A stretch of DNA of 64,000 nucleotides from Scilla litardierei (GCA_030789695.1 CM061142.1:607237659-607301658); one strand, 5' to 3'. Positions 44,503 through 55,476 are shown, counted from the stretch's first letter. The notes: generated by a model not told the origin, from the letters alone. Numbers and translations are program-made.

Positions 44503-45108
44503 TGTAGGATCCTGCCAAAACAGAGTTAGGATCGATAAATGAAGTTGAGACTTACGCTTGCGTATGCGGCACGGTAGTCACAGAACTTCGCCTTCGGATT
44601 CGTCACGACGGATCGAGTCTTCTCACGAACGGAGTAAGGCTACTAAATCCACAATCTAAATCTCTACTTTTAGATTAAGAACATGGATAAAGAGAGAGGA
44701 AGGATTTCGGCAGAGCTTCGCTAGAATGAAATGCAAGGCATGAATACCATGCAAAAGTGTAAGGAAATGGCTAACCCTTGGGTCTTATTTATAGCCCCCA
44801 AGGTAGTTATTTTAGGAGTAATTGTTCCTTTGGAACAATTTAACTAAGGTGTACCATCATACATGGCACATTATAAGCTTAAGTTGTACCATATGCATGG
44901 TACAACATAAGCTTAAGATATTACCCCTTTATTAGCCTTATGTCGCATGCACTTATGCACATATAATGCGACTTTCCCATTAATCTAGAGATCCTCTCCG
45001 CAAGGGAACAGATTCCCTTTGCACACGACTTTGTGTGTGCAACGTTCGAGGTCCGTGTTCCCTCGTACATCCCCTACAAGGGTGTACAAACGTCATCCAT
45101 ATCCAACA
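44503..45108 (-). repeat. E6 5' LTR
   Basis: 606 bp, TGTAGGATCC to ATCCAACA on the + strand. It matches 37320-37925 with about ten substitutions and no length change. Confidence 0.93.
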
Positions 45109-46161
45109 CAAGTATTGTAGCGTGTGCTACGAATGCGACATTCAATGCATGGATGACATGACATGGCAAGTAGTAAGGCGTACAAGTAAGAAAATTAAAC
45201 GTGACAGTTTAGTATGCATGAACAACAAGTTTAAAGGGTTGGATCTAGCTTCGTTGTCAAGCTAGATCAATTAGGTGATGGATCTAGTTTCGTTGTCAAA
45301 CTAGATCAAGTAGGCGTCTAGCCAGCTATCATTTCACTGACTAGTCTCTTTTACGCTAAAAACAAGGAAGTGGCCTAAAAACATGGCCCTAAGCAAGATT
45401 TGGCAAGTTTCACTTGCCTGCAAGTATCACGTCAGAGAAACACCGTCCAACGAGTCCAAAGTCACAATTCCTACGTGCACAAGTCCACCGGCCTACATCC
45501 GTTTTTATTAATCTTGATTAGTGATTGCTAAAACATTTAAAATACTTTAAAAATACTGATTTTTAGTCTTGGTTAGCATGCAATTGGGTTGGGGGTCCTA
45601 GGGGTGCAAAGCGTTACCTCAACACGACGCGAAAGCTACACCGGCGTCGGGTAGCGACGCCGGGGGTTGGAATAATAATATCGCGCTCCAAGTCCAGATT
45701 CCAATTAGATTCCGCGCTGGAAATTTCAGAGCAATCAACCGGAGCAACGATTCCAGATTCCAAAGCTAGCACGTGCGACGACGGCCTACGACATGTCGCA
45801 ACGTCGTACGTGACGAATCCTCGAAGAGAAAGCACCTAGGTGGGGCCCACAGTAGTCCTAGGGACCTATGAGGGACCCACAATGCCTCTGGAGAACTTGG
45901 GGGGCCCACGGTGGCAAGCGGTGCGACGGGTGTGGGGTTGCGACGAATGGCTCTCGGTCGTACAGCCTCGGTGCGGGAGATCCTCTCGGTCGGACACGCT
46001 TGGTGCGAGGCTTGCAGCGCAGCGGGCTGCAGTGGTGCGGCGGGGCCTTGGTGCTGAGGGTTTTGTCGGTCGGTGCGGAGGAATCGGTCGGTCGGTGCGG
46101 GCGACAGAGCGTTGCAACGTTTGCAACGTTGCAACGAAGCGGCGAGCGGCGATGTGGGCAG

Positions 46162-46291
46162 GCGCCTCGGTCAGGCACGGGGCGATGCGGGGGAACAAAG
46201 CGGGCGACGGCTGCGGTGCGGAGCGGGCGCCTCGGTCAGGCACGGGGCGATGCGGGGGAACGAAGCGGGCGACGGCTGCGGTGCGGAGCGG
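46162..46291. repeat. 65-bp tandem duplication in the E4 5' LTR
   Basis: The segment starting 'gcgcctcggtcaggcac' occurs at 46162 and again at 46227. The 3' LTR has it once (about 21138). The two copies differ at one base by eye (aacaaag versus aacgaag). It arose after E4 inserted or during its last reverse transcription. Confidence 0.88.
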
Positions 46292-48407
46292 GATCGTGAG
46301 CGGGCCAAGCTCTCGGTCTGACCGAGAGCTTCTCTCGGTCGAAGCGGGGGAACGACGCTGATTTCCTCGGTCGTGCGGCAGAAGTTCGTCGCAACGTTGC
46401 GACGATTTGTCGCAACGTCAAATTTGAGTTTGGAAGAGGCTAGGGTTATTTTCTTGCGAAAATAGGTCTTCCGAGGGGTTGTTTATATAGTGTAGATGGG
46501 TTGACTTGGTCTAGGGCCAAATCTAATAGGATTAGAAGTTCAAAAATATTTAAAATTTGAATCTCAACTTCTCCAACTCACACAAGGATTTGACGCGGTC
46601 CAAATGAGCTAGAAATTGGCTCAAAAATTCTTTAATACGTTTAAAACTCAAATAAATTTTATTTGGCCGAAAATAATTTAAAAATTAATTATTAAAAATA
46701 TTATAAACCTTGTTAAAAATATAAAAGTGGTCAAATAAACTCCAAAAATTATAAAATAAATATCGGGGTGATCGTGATGATGAAAGTGAGCTAACTAAGA
46801 AGACGTATCTCAATTTCGACGTCGGACGACGAAACTAAAAATAGAAACGTCTCCCGTCAAAAGTGAAAATCGTCACGTCTCATCGAGTAAGATTAAATTG
46901 TGGAAAACGACTCGAGAAATGTCGTTCCGAGATAGTGCCACTATCTAATACTCTCAGAGAAGTTCACAACGGCATATCACACAAAAGTGTTCGCATCAAA
47001 TAAAGTCTAAAACAAACATGTGCACGGCCAAAAGCATGTGCACGAACAAAGTACAACGAAAAGTAGTCGTTACAAACAATCTAGCAGAACCCCGCTCTAT
47101 CCGACATTCCAGATGACAGGTGATGCGGTGCTGTGTCGATCGTTGGATGATGATCCAACGATCTTGCTCGAAGCGGAGTTGAGCGAAGAAGCGTCGACTC
47201 TCAGCCGCACGATCACGATCCGACGTCCATGATCGCTCCTGTATTTTGAAATGAGAACGATTGCGAAAGCAGGCGACGTGGCCTTTTGTGGGCCATTGAT
47301 GCACGATCGAACGGCCGAAGACAACTCCGAGTTTGGTTCGGATTCGAGTGGATGCGGGCAAACCCTTGGACACGTGGCGCGCGCTCGTTCGATCCCGCAT
47401 GGATCCGACGGCCATGGATTGATGCGGCTGCAGGTTTGGGTTTAAGTTGATAATGGGTGCAGGTTTCGACCTGTTAAGCACATTAAACCCGCAATGCCTA
47501 TTATATAAGGTATTTCTAGGGTTTTGTTGCGTATTCTGGCGTATTGGGGGCTCTAGGAGCCGTATTTCACCATGAAATTTGGAGGCCCTGGAGACAGAGG
47601 ATAGATCTATCATCTGAAGGAGATTTGGGGGCTATTTGGAGAGAATTGGTGACATTTTTCCTATCTTTAGCCTTGTATTTTGTGTATTTGGTTTGTATTT
47701 GAGGTATTTAGCTCGTATTTTGAGGTTTTGATGATGTATTTGTCTATGAATACTGAATATATTCTCTTCATGTGTGGTTAATCTTCATGGGTTGGTGTTG
47801 ATGTAGTTAGGGTGCCGTAATCATTGATTTCAATATCTTTTCGCCTATTTGCATTGTATAATCACGTATTTCGTCGATTTCTACATATATCTTGTTTGGG
47901 TATGTTATAGGAGACGTGGGCATACTTGAATTGAATATGACCTTTGCGGGCTTATTCGTGATGCGACCCGAGAGGGCACTTGTGTTTATTTTCCTTATGA
48001 AATTGACGTTATACGTGATTAACTCATTGGCAAATTTTTATGCGCTTTATCGCTATATTTTCTGACGTTCTCGTGCCCTAACCGGACGAAACATTGAGTT
48101 ATAGAAAAGGTATTAATAATCATGATTGCACACACCCTAACGAAAACACTACCAACACATACTCTCCATATTAGTACCCCAATGTCGAATTCACCGTAAT
48201 TATCGTAGGATTTTCTTTTATTATCTTAAACTCTTGATACCATATCTTTAGGTCGTTGGTTATTAACGTGTTAGTACTCTTTAAAAACTGAAGTTCATGG
48301 TTTAGCAGGTCAGTTGTCCCGTGGATACGATACCTGGACTCACTAGATTATTACTTGTTCGATCTCCTGCTCTTGGGAGTAGCGCTCACATATTTTGAGA
48401 CGAGTCA

Positions 48408-49483
48408 ATATGTATCGGATATTGACAATTTAATGGAATTTTGAAATAAATAATAAACAACATGTGTAGACGTTATAATAAAATAGGATAAAAAATTCCA
48501 AATAAATCGTGGATTTAAAATATTATCTGAATAAATACAAATTTTTATTATCCAAATCCAAATCAGTATCATGTTAGCTAGAAAATTTTGACATCAATAT
48601 CTGCATCAGAAAAAATACGAAGAAGTTAATTTGGATATCCATTTACTTATAATACATGAAAAAAGGACAAGTTTTGGGTTTAAAACAAAAATTAAAAATA
48701 ATATGAAAATTCGAAAAAAATAATAATTAGCGATTTCGACCATTTTTTGCCACGTTAGTGACCAGGAACGTGCCTGTGTGACTGGTCATGTTTTGAGTTG
48801 GCCACACTTACAAGTGCGTCCAACTTGTGTTGCCACAACATGGCCGCACTTGGCAAGTGCGGCCAAGTCATTAGGGGTCAGTTTCATTTAAGCCTTCAAA
48901 TATATGAATTTGTATACAATGTAATAATGCGAAGGTTGTGATTTCGATTCTTGTCGTGGGTGCTTTTTTTGACAGCCCAGAAAAAATCCCCAACCCCCTC
49001 CCCCCCCGCCTTCATCTTAGGAGGGTAAGGCGAGAGCCCGGCGAAGTGCGAAAAAAGGAGTTTTCACACGGTGGGAAAACTTTTTTTTTATTTTTTTGAA
49101 ATTTTTTTCAAATTTTTTTTGATGTTTAATCCATACAAGTATATACCACAGGACAAATAATGGGTGAACCCTTAGGGGATTAGAGTATCCATCCACCCGT
49201 TACAAATTTAATGGTCTCAAAACGTGCGAATTTGTTGAAATGCCTTGAACGAAGGCCAAATGACATTATGTCTCAACCATTACTTTTGAGGGGTGTATAA
49301 CAACATATAATGAAGGTGGAAAAAAGAATTTTTGAAAAAAATTTAAAAATAAATAAATATATGTTATGAGAGTGCCGGCTACTGAACCTGTAGTCCTCTA
49401 TTTTTCGAAAACAATTCCATAATGGGTGGATACCCTAAACCCTATTAGGCTCCACTTGGGCCTACAAAATCACGTTCATAACA
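48408..49483. other. Flank of E2 and uncertain 3' LTR of E7
   Basis: There is no gene. 48408-48700 is A/T-rich and continues 11655-12141. 48720-48960 holds a cluster of CAAGTGCGGCCA-type motifs with a 25-bp palindrome. C and T homopolymer runs occur at 48990-49125. The last part, up to 49483 (ending 'cgttcataaca'), probably belongs to the E7 3' LTR, because a polypurine tract follows. The far end of that LTR could not be fixed. Confidence 0.45.
48841..48865. repeat. 25-bp palindrome, 12-bp arms
   Basis: TGGCCGCACTTG and CAAGTGCGGCCA flank a single G. Related half-sites (ggccacacttacaagtgcg) lie at 48799-48817. It is not inside any element whose ends I can define. Confidence 0.7.
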
Positions 49484-49496
49484 CTTCCCCTTATCC
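49484..49496 (-). other. E7 polypurine tract
   Basis: GGATAAGGGGAAG on the - strand, followed by TGTTATGAACGTG, which has the look of an LTR start. It suggests the E7 3' LTR extends downward from 49483. Confidence 0.6.
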
Positions 49497-49565
49497 ATAC
49501 CTTGTTTTAAGCTTGGTATATGAATGCTTCGGGATTCATAGAGCTTATCAGGTCATGAGGATATT

Positions 49566-49803
49566 GATACTTCTGGATCTTAAGTTAGGAGGTCTTGCCT
49601 CGTTAATACATTTGGCTATGAAAAACCCAGTGGGAAAAACCAATAGCTAAGGGAAAAGAGTGCAGGTCTCCTTAACTTCCACTGATCGGTGGATATTACC
49701 AGGGGTGGATACTACTGGATCCAGAGTTGATGTGGTTGCCTCGTTAAAACCTTTGGCTATGGAAAACCCAGTGGAAAAAAAACCAATAGCTAAGGGAAAA
49801 GAG
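49566..49803 (-). repeat. Duplicated segment in the E7 3' region
   Basis: About 95 bp starting near 'ggatc' and containing 'gcctcgttaa', 'aaacccagtgg' and 'aatagctaagggaaaagag' occurs twice (49566-49660, 49706-49803; period about 141). A similar segment is common after pol in plant copia elements, and here it is doubled. Confidence 0.7.
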
Positions 49804-49882
49804 TATAACACAACATTAACTCCCAATGTTGTGTACAAGCTTTAGTCTTGTAAATCTTTCAACTGTCTCGTCCCAATTCCTA

Positions 49883-50589
49883 TTACAAGTTTTCTAAAGG
49901 TACAGCGAGGTAGTGCTTTAGTAAATAGATCTGCCAGGTTGTTGCAAGACTGGATCTGCTGGATGTCGATCTGTCTGTCTTCTTGTAGTTCATGCATCCA
50001 GAAAAGCTTGGGGAAATGTGCTTCGTCCTATCACCTTTGATGTAGCCACCTCGTAGTTGAGCTATGCAGGCTACATTGTCTCTGTACATGGTGGTTGGTT
50101 CAAGGCCGTCCGTCTCCAGGTCGGTCGTCACCAGGATGTGGTGGATGACTGAACATAGCCAATAGCATTTTCTGCTAGCTTCATGGATCACAATGAGTTC
50201 GGAGTGGTTGGATGAGGTTGCTTTCGAGGTCTGCTTCACAGATCTCCATGAAATGGATGTTCTACCGTATGTGAAAACGAAACCAGTGGGGACTTTGAGA
50301 TGTAAGGATCAGATCTGTATCTTGCATCTGCAAAACCAACTAAGTTGGAGGATACGCCTTTCTGGTAGTATAGTCCCAGGTCTACTGACCCTTGGAGGTA
50401 GCACAGAAGGTGCTTCACTCCGTTCCAGTGGTGCTTTGTGGGCGCTGAACTGTATCTGGCTAGTAGGTTAACTGCGAATGCTATATCAGGATGCGTGCAA
50501 TTTGCCAGATAGAGGAGTGCTCCAATGGTACTTAGGTAAGGTACTTCAGGACCAAGTGTTTCCTCCCCCTTTTCCAGCGGACGAAACAT
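49883..50589 (-). pseudogene. pol: E7 RT end and RNase H
   Basis: Copia RT C-terminal edge and RNase H in two frames. The first (50589-50236) has VPYLSTIGALLYLANC, THPDIAFAVNLLARYS and HWNGVKHLLCYLQGS, then a damaged RNase H start (FADARYRSDP, where the usual pattern is DADW). The second (50239-49883) has NHSELIVIHEASRKCYWL, YRDNVACIAQLRGGYIKGD and RTKHISP. A shift separates the two. E8 sits just upstream. It is not functional. Confidence 0.82.
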
Positions 50590-50596
50590 CCAATGA

Positions 50597-52943
50597 TGTC
50601 ACGACCTGCTTCCCTAAAATGGAGGCGAGACGTGAGAAGGTCCGCACGAGAGTGGAGCTGTGAAGCCCTAAACCCGATAAGCGTCAATAAAATATAAGCA
50701 GGTCACTGTAACCACAACGGAATAACAATAATAACACAAGGAGAGACTGAAATAAAATCTCACATCTCATACATTGTCCAACAAGAAAATAAGTTCAACA
50801 TCCAGAAAAGCCACCAGGCTAAAAGAGAAGAGTCTAAAGGCCCAGAACAAGGCCAACAAGAAAATAACAACAACAAGGTATAGGTGCTACGCACCGATAA
50901 CAAAACAACTGTCTAACAAAAGTAAAACACACGAGACACTAGGACTGGTCCCCAGTGTCCACGTACTCCCCGTCAAACACAAGCTCGGGCTCGGCGTCAG
51001 CAAACACCTCGTCCTCAGCCAGTAACTCAGGCTCGGGCTCTAACATGTGTCACCCAAAAGAGTAAAGGGGCGCATGTCAGCAAGTCGAAAGACTTGTGCA
51101 AGGAAACGGGAATAATGGTAAACTAGCAACCTAGCAATTAAAACATGGTGCATGGCAAGTAAAGTACGGTGGTAACAAGTAAGGTAAAGGAGAGTACAAG
51201 TGGCAAGTATCAAGTGGTAGGGGTGACATGTAATGTCAAGTAACAAGTAAAGTACAAGGGATCACTCGACGAGCGCCCTATTGCCCGCAGGCTGTGTTCA
51301 AGTATCAAGTACAAGGGGTCACTCAACGAGTGCCCTATTGCCCGCAGGCTGTGATGAGCTCGTCTTCTGGAACACGAGCCAGAAAGTGTATTTAACAAGT
51401 ATGGCGTAGGGGTGCACCTAGCCGGAACAAGTAGCACTAGTATGTAGCGATGCTACGCAATCACGATGAGTATTCAAGCATGCAATGCAATGAGCAGATA
51501 ATTCGCGTACCGTTAATTAAATTAAACGTGACAGTTAAAATGCAATAGCGGTTAAGGATGCATGGATGACATGAACAGTTAATACGCGTACCGTTAAGGA
51601 AAGTAAACGTGACATACAAGCATGATGAGGGTGACGGACCAAGCTTCGTTGTCAAGCTAGGTCAATGGCGTCTAGACGGCTATCCTTTCACCGTCTAGTC
51701 TCTTTTACGCTAAAGCAAGGTAAATGGCCTAAAACATGGCCTAAATCAAGAGATGCAAGTTTCACTTGCCTAGCACCGGGGATGACGACCACTTCGTCAC
51801 ACGGATGCCAATCTATGGGGAAATCGCTGTTTTGGGGGAACAATCATCAAACAACATGAAATTTTATTAGGGTTTCATAAAAATACCAATAGGCTATGAA
51901 AACAACGGTAGATCGATTTCTTACCGAGAGGAGACGGAAGAAACACTCCGGGGAACCCTAGGATCAGATCTGGAAAAGATTGGAGAAGTTTGGGAGAATT
52001 AGGGTTTTGGGGGATTTGGGGATTTTTGATGGATTTTGATGAGATTTTGGGGAAGATGAGAGGTAGATAGAGTGGATGGATGGTTTGGATGATGATTCTA
52101 GGGCTTGGAATGAAGAAATGAAGCTTGGAGGAAGATGGGGGCTCAAGGGGGAAGATTTTAGGGTTTTGGGTCGTGTTGGAGAAGATGAAATCGTTTGGGT
52201 TGGGTTTAAATAGGTTGAGCTGGCGGCTGCCCAGAAATTAGGGTTTCAACACTGGTTAGTCGGTCAAAGAGCAACCACTGACCGACTAGTTTGGCAACTA
52301 GTCGGTCGGTCGACCAACGCAGACCGACTAAGTGCAAACAGTAACTCCTGAACGAAAATAGGATTCTAGAGTTAGTCGGTCCATGAACAAATACTGACCG
52401 ACTAGTTTAGCATCTAGTCGGTCGATGAACGTTCTTAGACCGACTAAGAGTAAACAGTAGCTGATACAAAAATAAGATGATGTGTTAGTCGATTAAAGAA
52501 GCATTGCTGACCGACTAGTTTGCAACCTAGTCGGTCAACCAACGTTCTTAGACCGACTAACGATAAACAGTAACTCCTGAGAAATTTTAGAAAGCCAACT
52601 AGTCGGTCCAAGAAGGATTACCGACCGACTGGATCGTCATCTAGTCGGTCGGTGGCCCTTCTTACACCGGCTAATGAGCACCAAAAGTTCCGATACGGAG
52701 CGCGGGGCCCCGGGATCGATCCCTAAGACTCCTAGGCTTGATCTAACAGTTAGATACGACCGTTTTGAAGTCCGTCACGAGTGACATACTTCGAAATCGA
52801 CAATCCTAAGGAAGAAACGAGAAAATACGACGAATCGATCGAAAATGAAATCTACGGAGACGAAAACCACACAAGAGGAGAAAATCCACCAAAACATATA
52901 TTATATTATAATAAATCCAGATACATGAAAAGCAGTCGTTACA
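50597..52943 (-). mobile_element. E8: solo LTR of the E5 family
   Basis: 2347 bp, TGTCACGACC to GTCGTTACA, with the perfect duplication AATGA (50592-50596, 52944-52948). It interrupts E7 between RT and RNase H. It has the four-unit GACCGACTA array (starts 52257, 52373, 52486, 52600) and the stem-loops at 51637-51663 and 51672-51698. The latter pairs perfectly (CTAGACGG with CCGTCTAG). Like E3 it is the product of LTR-LTR recombination. Confidence 0.94.
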
Positions 52944-53039
52944 AATGATCTGACGACCATTGGTGTACTCAGCGGGTGGCATTTGTCCATTTGGAAATTT
53001 TTCAGTAATTTCCTTGTATAAGTGGATTGATGTAATTGG

Positions 53040-54027
53040 ATTCATCCGCTGAGGTGTTCAATTTGTAAGCCAAGGCAGTATTTGGTTTTGCCAAGGTCTT
53101 TCATCTCAAAAGTCTGTGTAAGGCTTTTGGATATCTCAGCTATCTCTTCAGGAGATCCAATGAGATTTAAATCGTTTACGTAGACGACAATTATTACGAA
53201 TCATGTTCCCTTTGCTCTTATAAAGATGCAAGGGTAGACTTCATTATTTGTGAATCCTTATTGCACGAGGAATTCACTTAGTCTGTTGTACCACATTCTT
53301 CCCGATTGTTTTAGACCATACAGTGATCTTTGAAGTTTGACAGATTAGACGTCCCGGGGTCTATTTGACATTTTTTGTTGGTAGTTTATAACCGTCCAGA
53401 AGTCTCATATAGATGTCCTTATCTATATTGCCATATAGGTATGCAGTCAAAACATCCATGAGCTGCATATCCAGGCCTTCCGTAGCCGTTAAGCTAATTA
53501 TAAATCGGAAAGTGATCGCATCCAAGACCGGATAGTATATATCATCATAATCTATTTCTGGTCGTTGGAAAAAACCATGTGCAACAAGGCACGCTTTGTA
53601 GCGTACAATCTTATTATTTTCGTTTCTCTTTCTTACGGATACCCATTTATATCACACAGGTCTTACACCCTTTGGTGTTGGGCCTACATGTCCAAAAACT
53701 TTGCGTTTCGAGAGTGAGTCCAGCTTTACTCCTATTGCCTCATTCCATTTTGGCTAATCCTCTCTGCATTTACATTTTGCTAGAGAGCATGGATCGATAT
53801 CATCGTCGTATTCAGTGACGTGATTAGCAATAACGAACGCGAAGTCGGCATCGATGATTGTGCTTTTTTGTCCAGTACCTCCCCAGTATGTACATAGTTT
53901 AATGATATTTCTCCTATATTTTCCTCTTCAGGGGGTGTTTAGGAAGGGAGAGGTGTCTGGGCTGAGCTCAACATCCTGTGGTGGTATCGTTTTAGTTTCT
54001 CCAGGAGTTTTCCTCTTTCGAGGAAGT
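53040..54027 (-). pseudogene. pol: E7 reverse transcriptase
   Basis: Copia RT without a long open frame. The catalytic region is recognisable at 53160-53200: the codons at 53171-53182 read Y-V-N-D where active copia RTs have Y-V-D-D, so the first catalytic Asp of the pair is replaced. Bases coding the usual following pattern 'DLGKTKYCLGLQ' are visible at about 53060-53110. Many stops and shifts follow. The gene has been dead for long. Confidence 0.7.
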
Positions 54028-55247
54028 TTATCGTTGGGGACTGTGGGTCGTCCTCTCTTTTGTTGAGGTACGGCCGCTTCTGCTATAGGTGGATTGCATC
54101 CATCTTGGGTGTGTCAGTCCTAGCTGGACGTGTGATCTGACAATCTTCTGGGTGTAAGTGAATTTGTCCGGTAGTATGTGAACTGTATTTTGTATTTGGA
54201 GGATCTTCAGGATCTCATCTTCACATTGGTTTGTACGCGAATCAAAGTGGGATAAAGTTTTGGTATTCCATGAAATAGTATTTGAAGCTTCAGGCTTCTT
54301 AGCGTTCATGGCTACTTTGGAAAAGTTATTTTCGTCAAACTTACAGTCTTCTAGGCGTGCCTTAAAAGCGTCCCCCGTTAGGGGTTTCAGGTATCTAATG
54401 ATCGATGGTGAGTCGAACCCTATATAGATACCTAGGCGACATTGAGGACCCATCTTGGTCCTCTGTGGTGGTGCGATGGGGACATAGACTGCGCATCCAA
54501 ATATCCTCAAGTGAGAGATATTTGCTTGAGTTCCATATGCAAATTGCATCGGGGAATAAGTTTGACTACCAGATGGTTGTAATCTTATTAACGATGCAGA
54601 TGCAGGATTGCATGTCGCCATGCAGGCACATGCAGCTGGGATTGCATTAGCAATGGACGAACGATCGATTGTAGTCTCTTTATAAGAGATTCAGCTAACT
54701 CGTTTTGGGTGTGAACATGTGCTACACGATGTTCAACTTCAAGGCCAGTTGCTTGGCAGGTCTAGAAAGACTTGTGATATAAATTCCCCAGCGTTATCCA
54801 GACGTAATTTCTTAATCTAGTTATCTAGGAAATGTGCCCGCAACTTAATGATTTGTGCCAGTAACTTTGCAAAGGATACGTTGCGGGTGGACAGTGGGCA
54901 CACATTGACCATTTGGAAGATGTGTCTATCAGTACCATAAAGTATCGGAATGGGCCACTTGAGGGGTGAATAGGCCCACAAATGTCTCCATGTATACTCT
55001 CCAGGAAGCTGAGAGACTCTGAGTCCACTTTAGGTGGAGATGGTCTCGTAATTAATTTACCTTTTGAACAAGGGGGACAAGGAAAATCACCCTTTTGAAG
55101 TAACTTCAAGTTCTTCGAATTAATTCCACGGGATTGGGATATGATGCGGTGCATCATTGCCGATCCGTGGTGTCCGAGTCTATTATGCCAGAGTTGGAAT
55201 TCTTGTTGATTTTTGCACTTCTGGTGCTTAATTGTATTGACTTCCAT
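54028..55247 (-). pseudogene. pol: E7 integrase and linker
   Basis: The integrase finger (LWHNRLGHHGSAMMHR, CPPCSKGKL) and start of the core (SIHGDICGPIHPSSGPF) are at 55247-54825. A decayed core follows at 54665-54825. The region after the core (PMQFAYGTQANISHLRIFGCAVYVP, LGIYIGFDSPSIIRYL) and the start of the linker toward RT lie in a 197-residue frame at 54621-54028. Frames are broken between these blocks. Confidence 0.82.
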
Positions 55248-55476
55248 TGCTCATATTGTTGTATGGTAGAGACTGACAGAGTCCCTCGAAACACTCAACG
55301 ATGGTTTTAGCACCGTTTTTAAGAGCCGTTACATACAAGTATTCTTTGTCATGTTTTTTCATCGTTTCTAGGTGGTGTCCATTTAAACGGATGTCTCTGA
55401 AACTTAGTAAGTTTCTGTGTGAGCTTGGAGAGAAAAGAGTATCTTTTATTAAAATTTGTGTTTTATTGGGGAGCAA

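Larger units (their letters stand above)
37320..45108 (-). mobile_element. E6: Ty1/copia element lacking its RT core
   Basis: 7.8 kb on the - strand, TGTAGGATCC to ATCCAACA, with the perfect target duplication CAAGT (37315-37319, 45109-45113). It has 606-bp LTRs and an initiator-Met primer site. Gag, protease, integrase and RNase H are in copia order, and the middle of RT is deleted. A 1.9 kb leader before gag is filled with several kinds of tandem repeat. The LTRs differ at about ten positions. It inserted into the 5' LTR of E4. Confidence 0.93.
19198..47074 (-). mobile_element. E4: decayed Tekay/Del-type chromovirus
   Basis: A Ty3/gypsy element on the - strand, starting TGTCACGCCCC and ending GTCGTTACA, with the perfect target duplication AACAA (19193-19197, 47075-47079). 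The 3' LTR (19198-21986) is intact. The 5' LTR is split by E5 and E6. The 4.8 kb interior carries gag, protease, RT, RNase H, integrase and a C-terminal chromodomain in one frame broken by two introns and five nonsense codons. The enzyme order and chromodomain place it in the chromovirus group, near Tekay/Del. It is close to E5 in coding sequence, while its LTRs are clearly different. Confidence 0.92.
26779..47074 (-). repeat. E4 5' LTR in three pieces
   Basis: The pieces are 26779-27025, 36669-37319 and 45109-47074. Their sum, less duplicated target bases, is 65 bp longer than the 3' LTR, and that difference equals the tandem duplication at 46162-46291. The breaks are occupied by E5 and E6, each with its own target duplication. 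The sequence is otherwise collinear with 19198-21986. Confidence 0.9.
12142..48407 (+). mobile_element. E2: non-autonomous tRNA-Asp-primed element, host of the nest
   Basis: The outer element of the nest. It starts TGATTC, ends GAGTCA and is flanked on both sides by ATATG. Without its insertions it is about 6 kb: LTRs of about 1.8 kb and an interior of only 2344 bp (16370-18713) with a gag remnant and no enzyme domains. The primer site is the same tRNA-Asp type as in E1, which places it near Athila/Tat Ty3/gypsy. Both LTRs are interrupted by Tekay-family sequences: E3 in the 5' LTR and E4 in the 3' LTR. It could not move without outside enzymes. Confidence 0.88.
18714..48407 (+). repeat. E2 3' LTR, interrupted by E4
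   Basis: The LTR consists of 18714-19197 and 47075-48407; the 28 kb between them is E4 with its own insertions. Continuity is shown by the intact counterpart 12142-13473 and the AACAA duplication at the break. The right end GAGTCA is followed by ATATG, the E2 target duplication. Confidence 0.88.

Noticed and set aside
48930..48975. tRNA-like B box (gtgatttcgattcttg) before a T run, as in a SINE
   Set aside because: The match to GGTTCGANTCC is poor, no A box was found at the right distance, and there is no target duplication.
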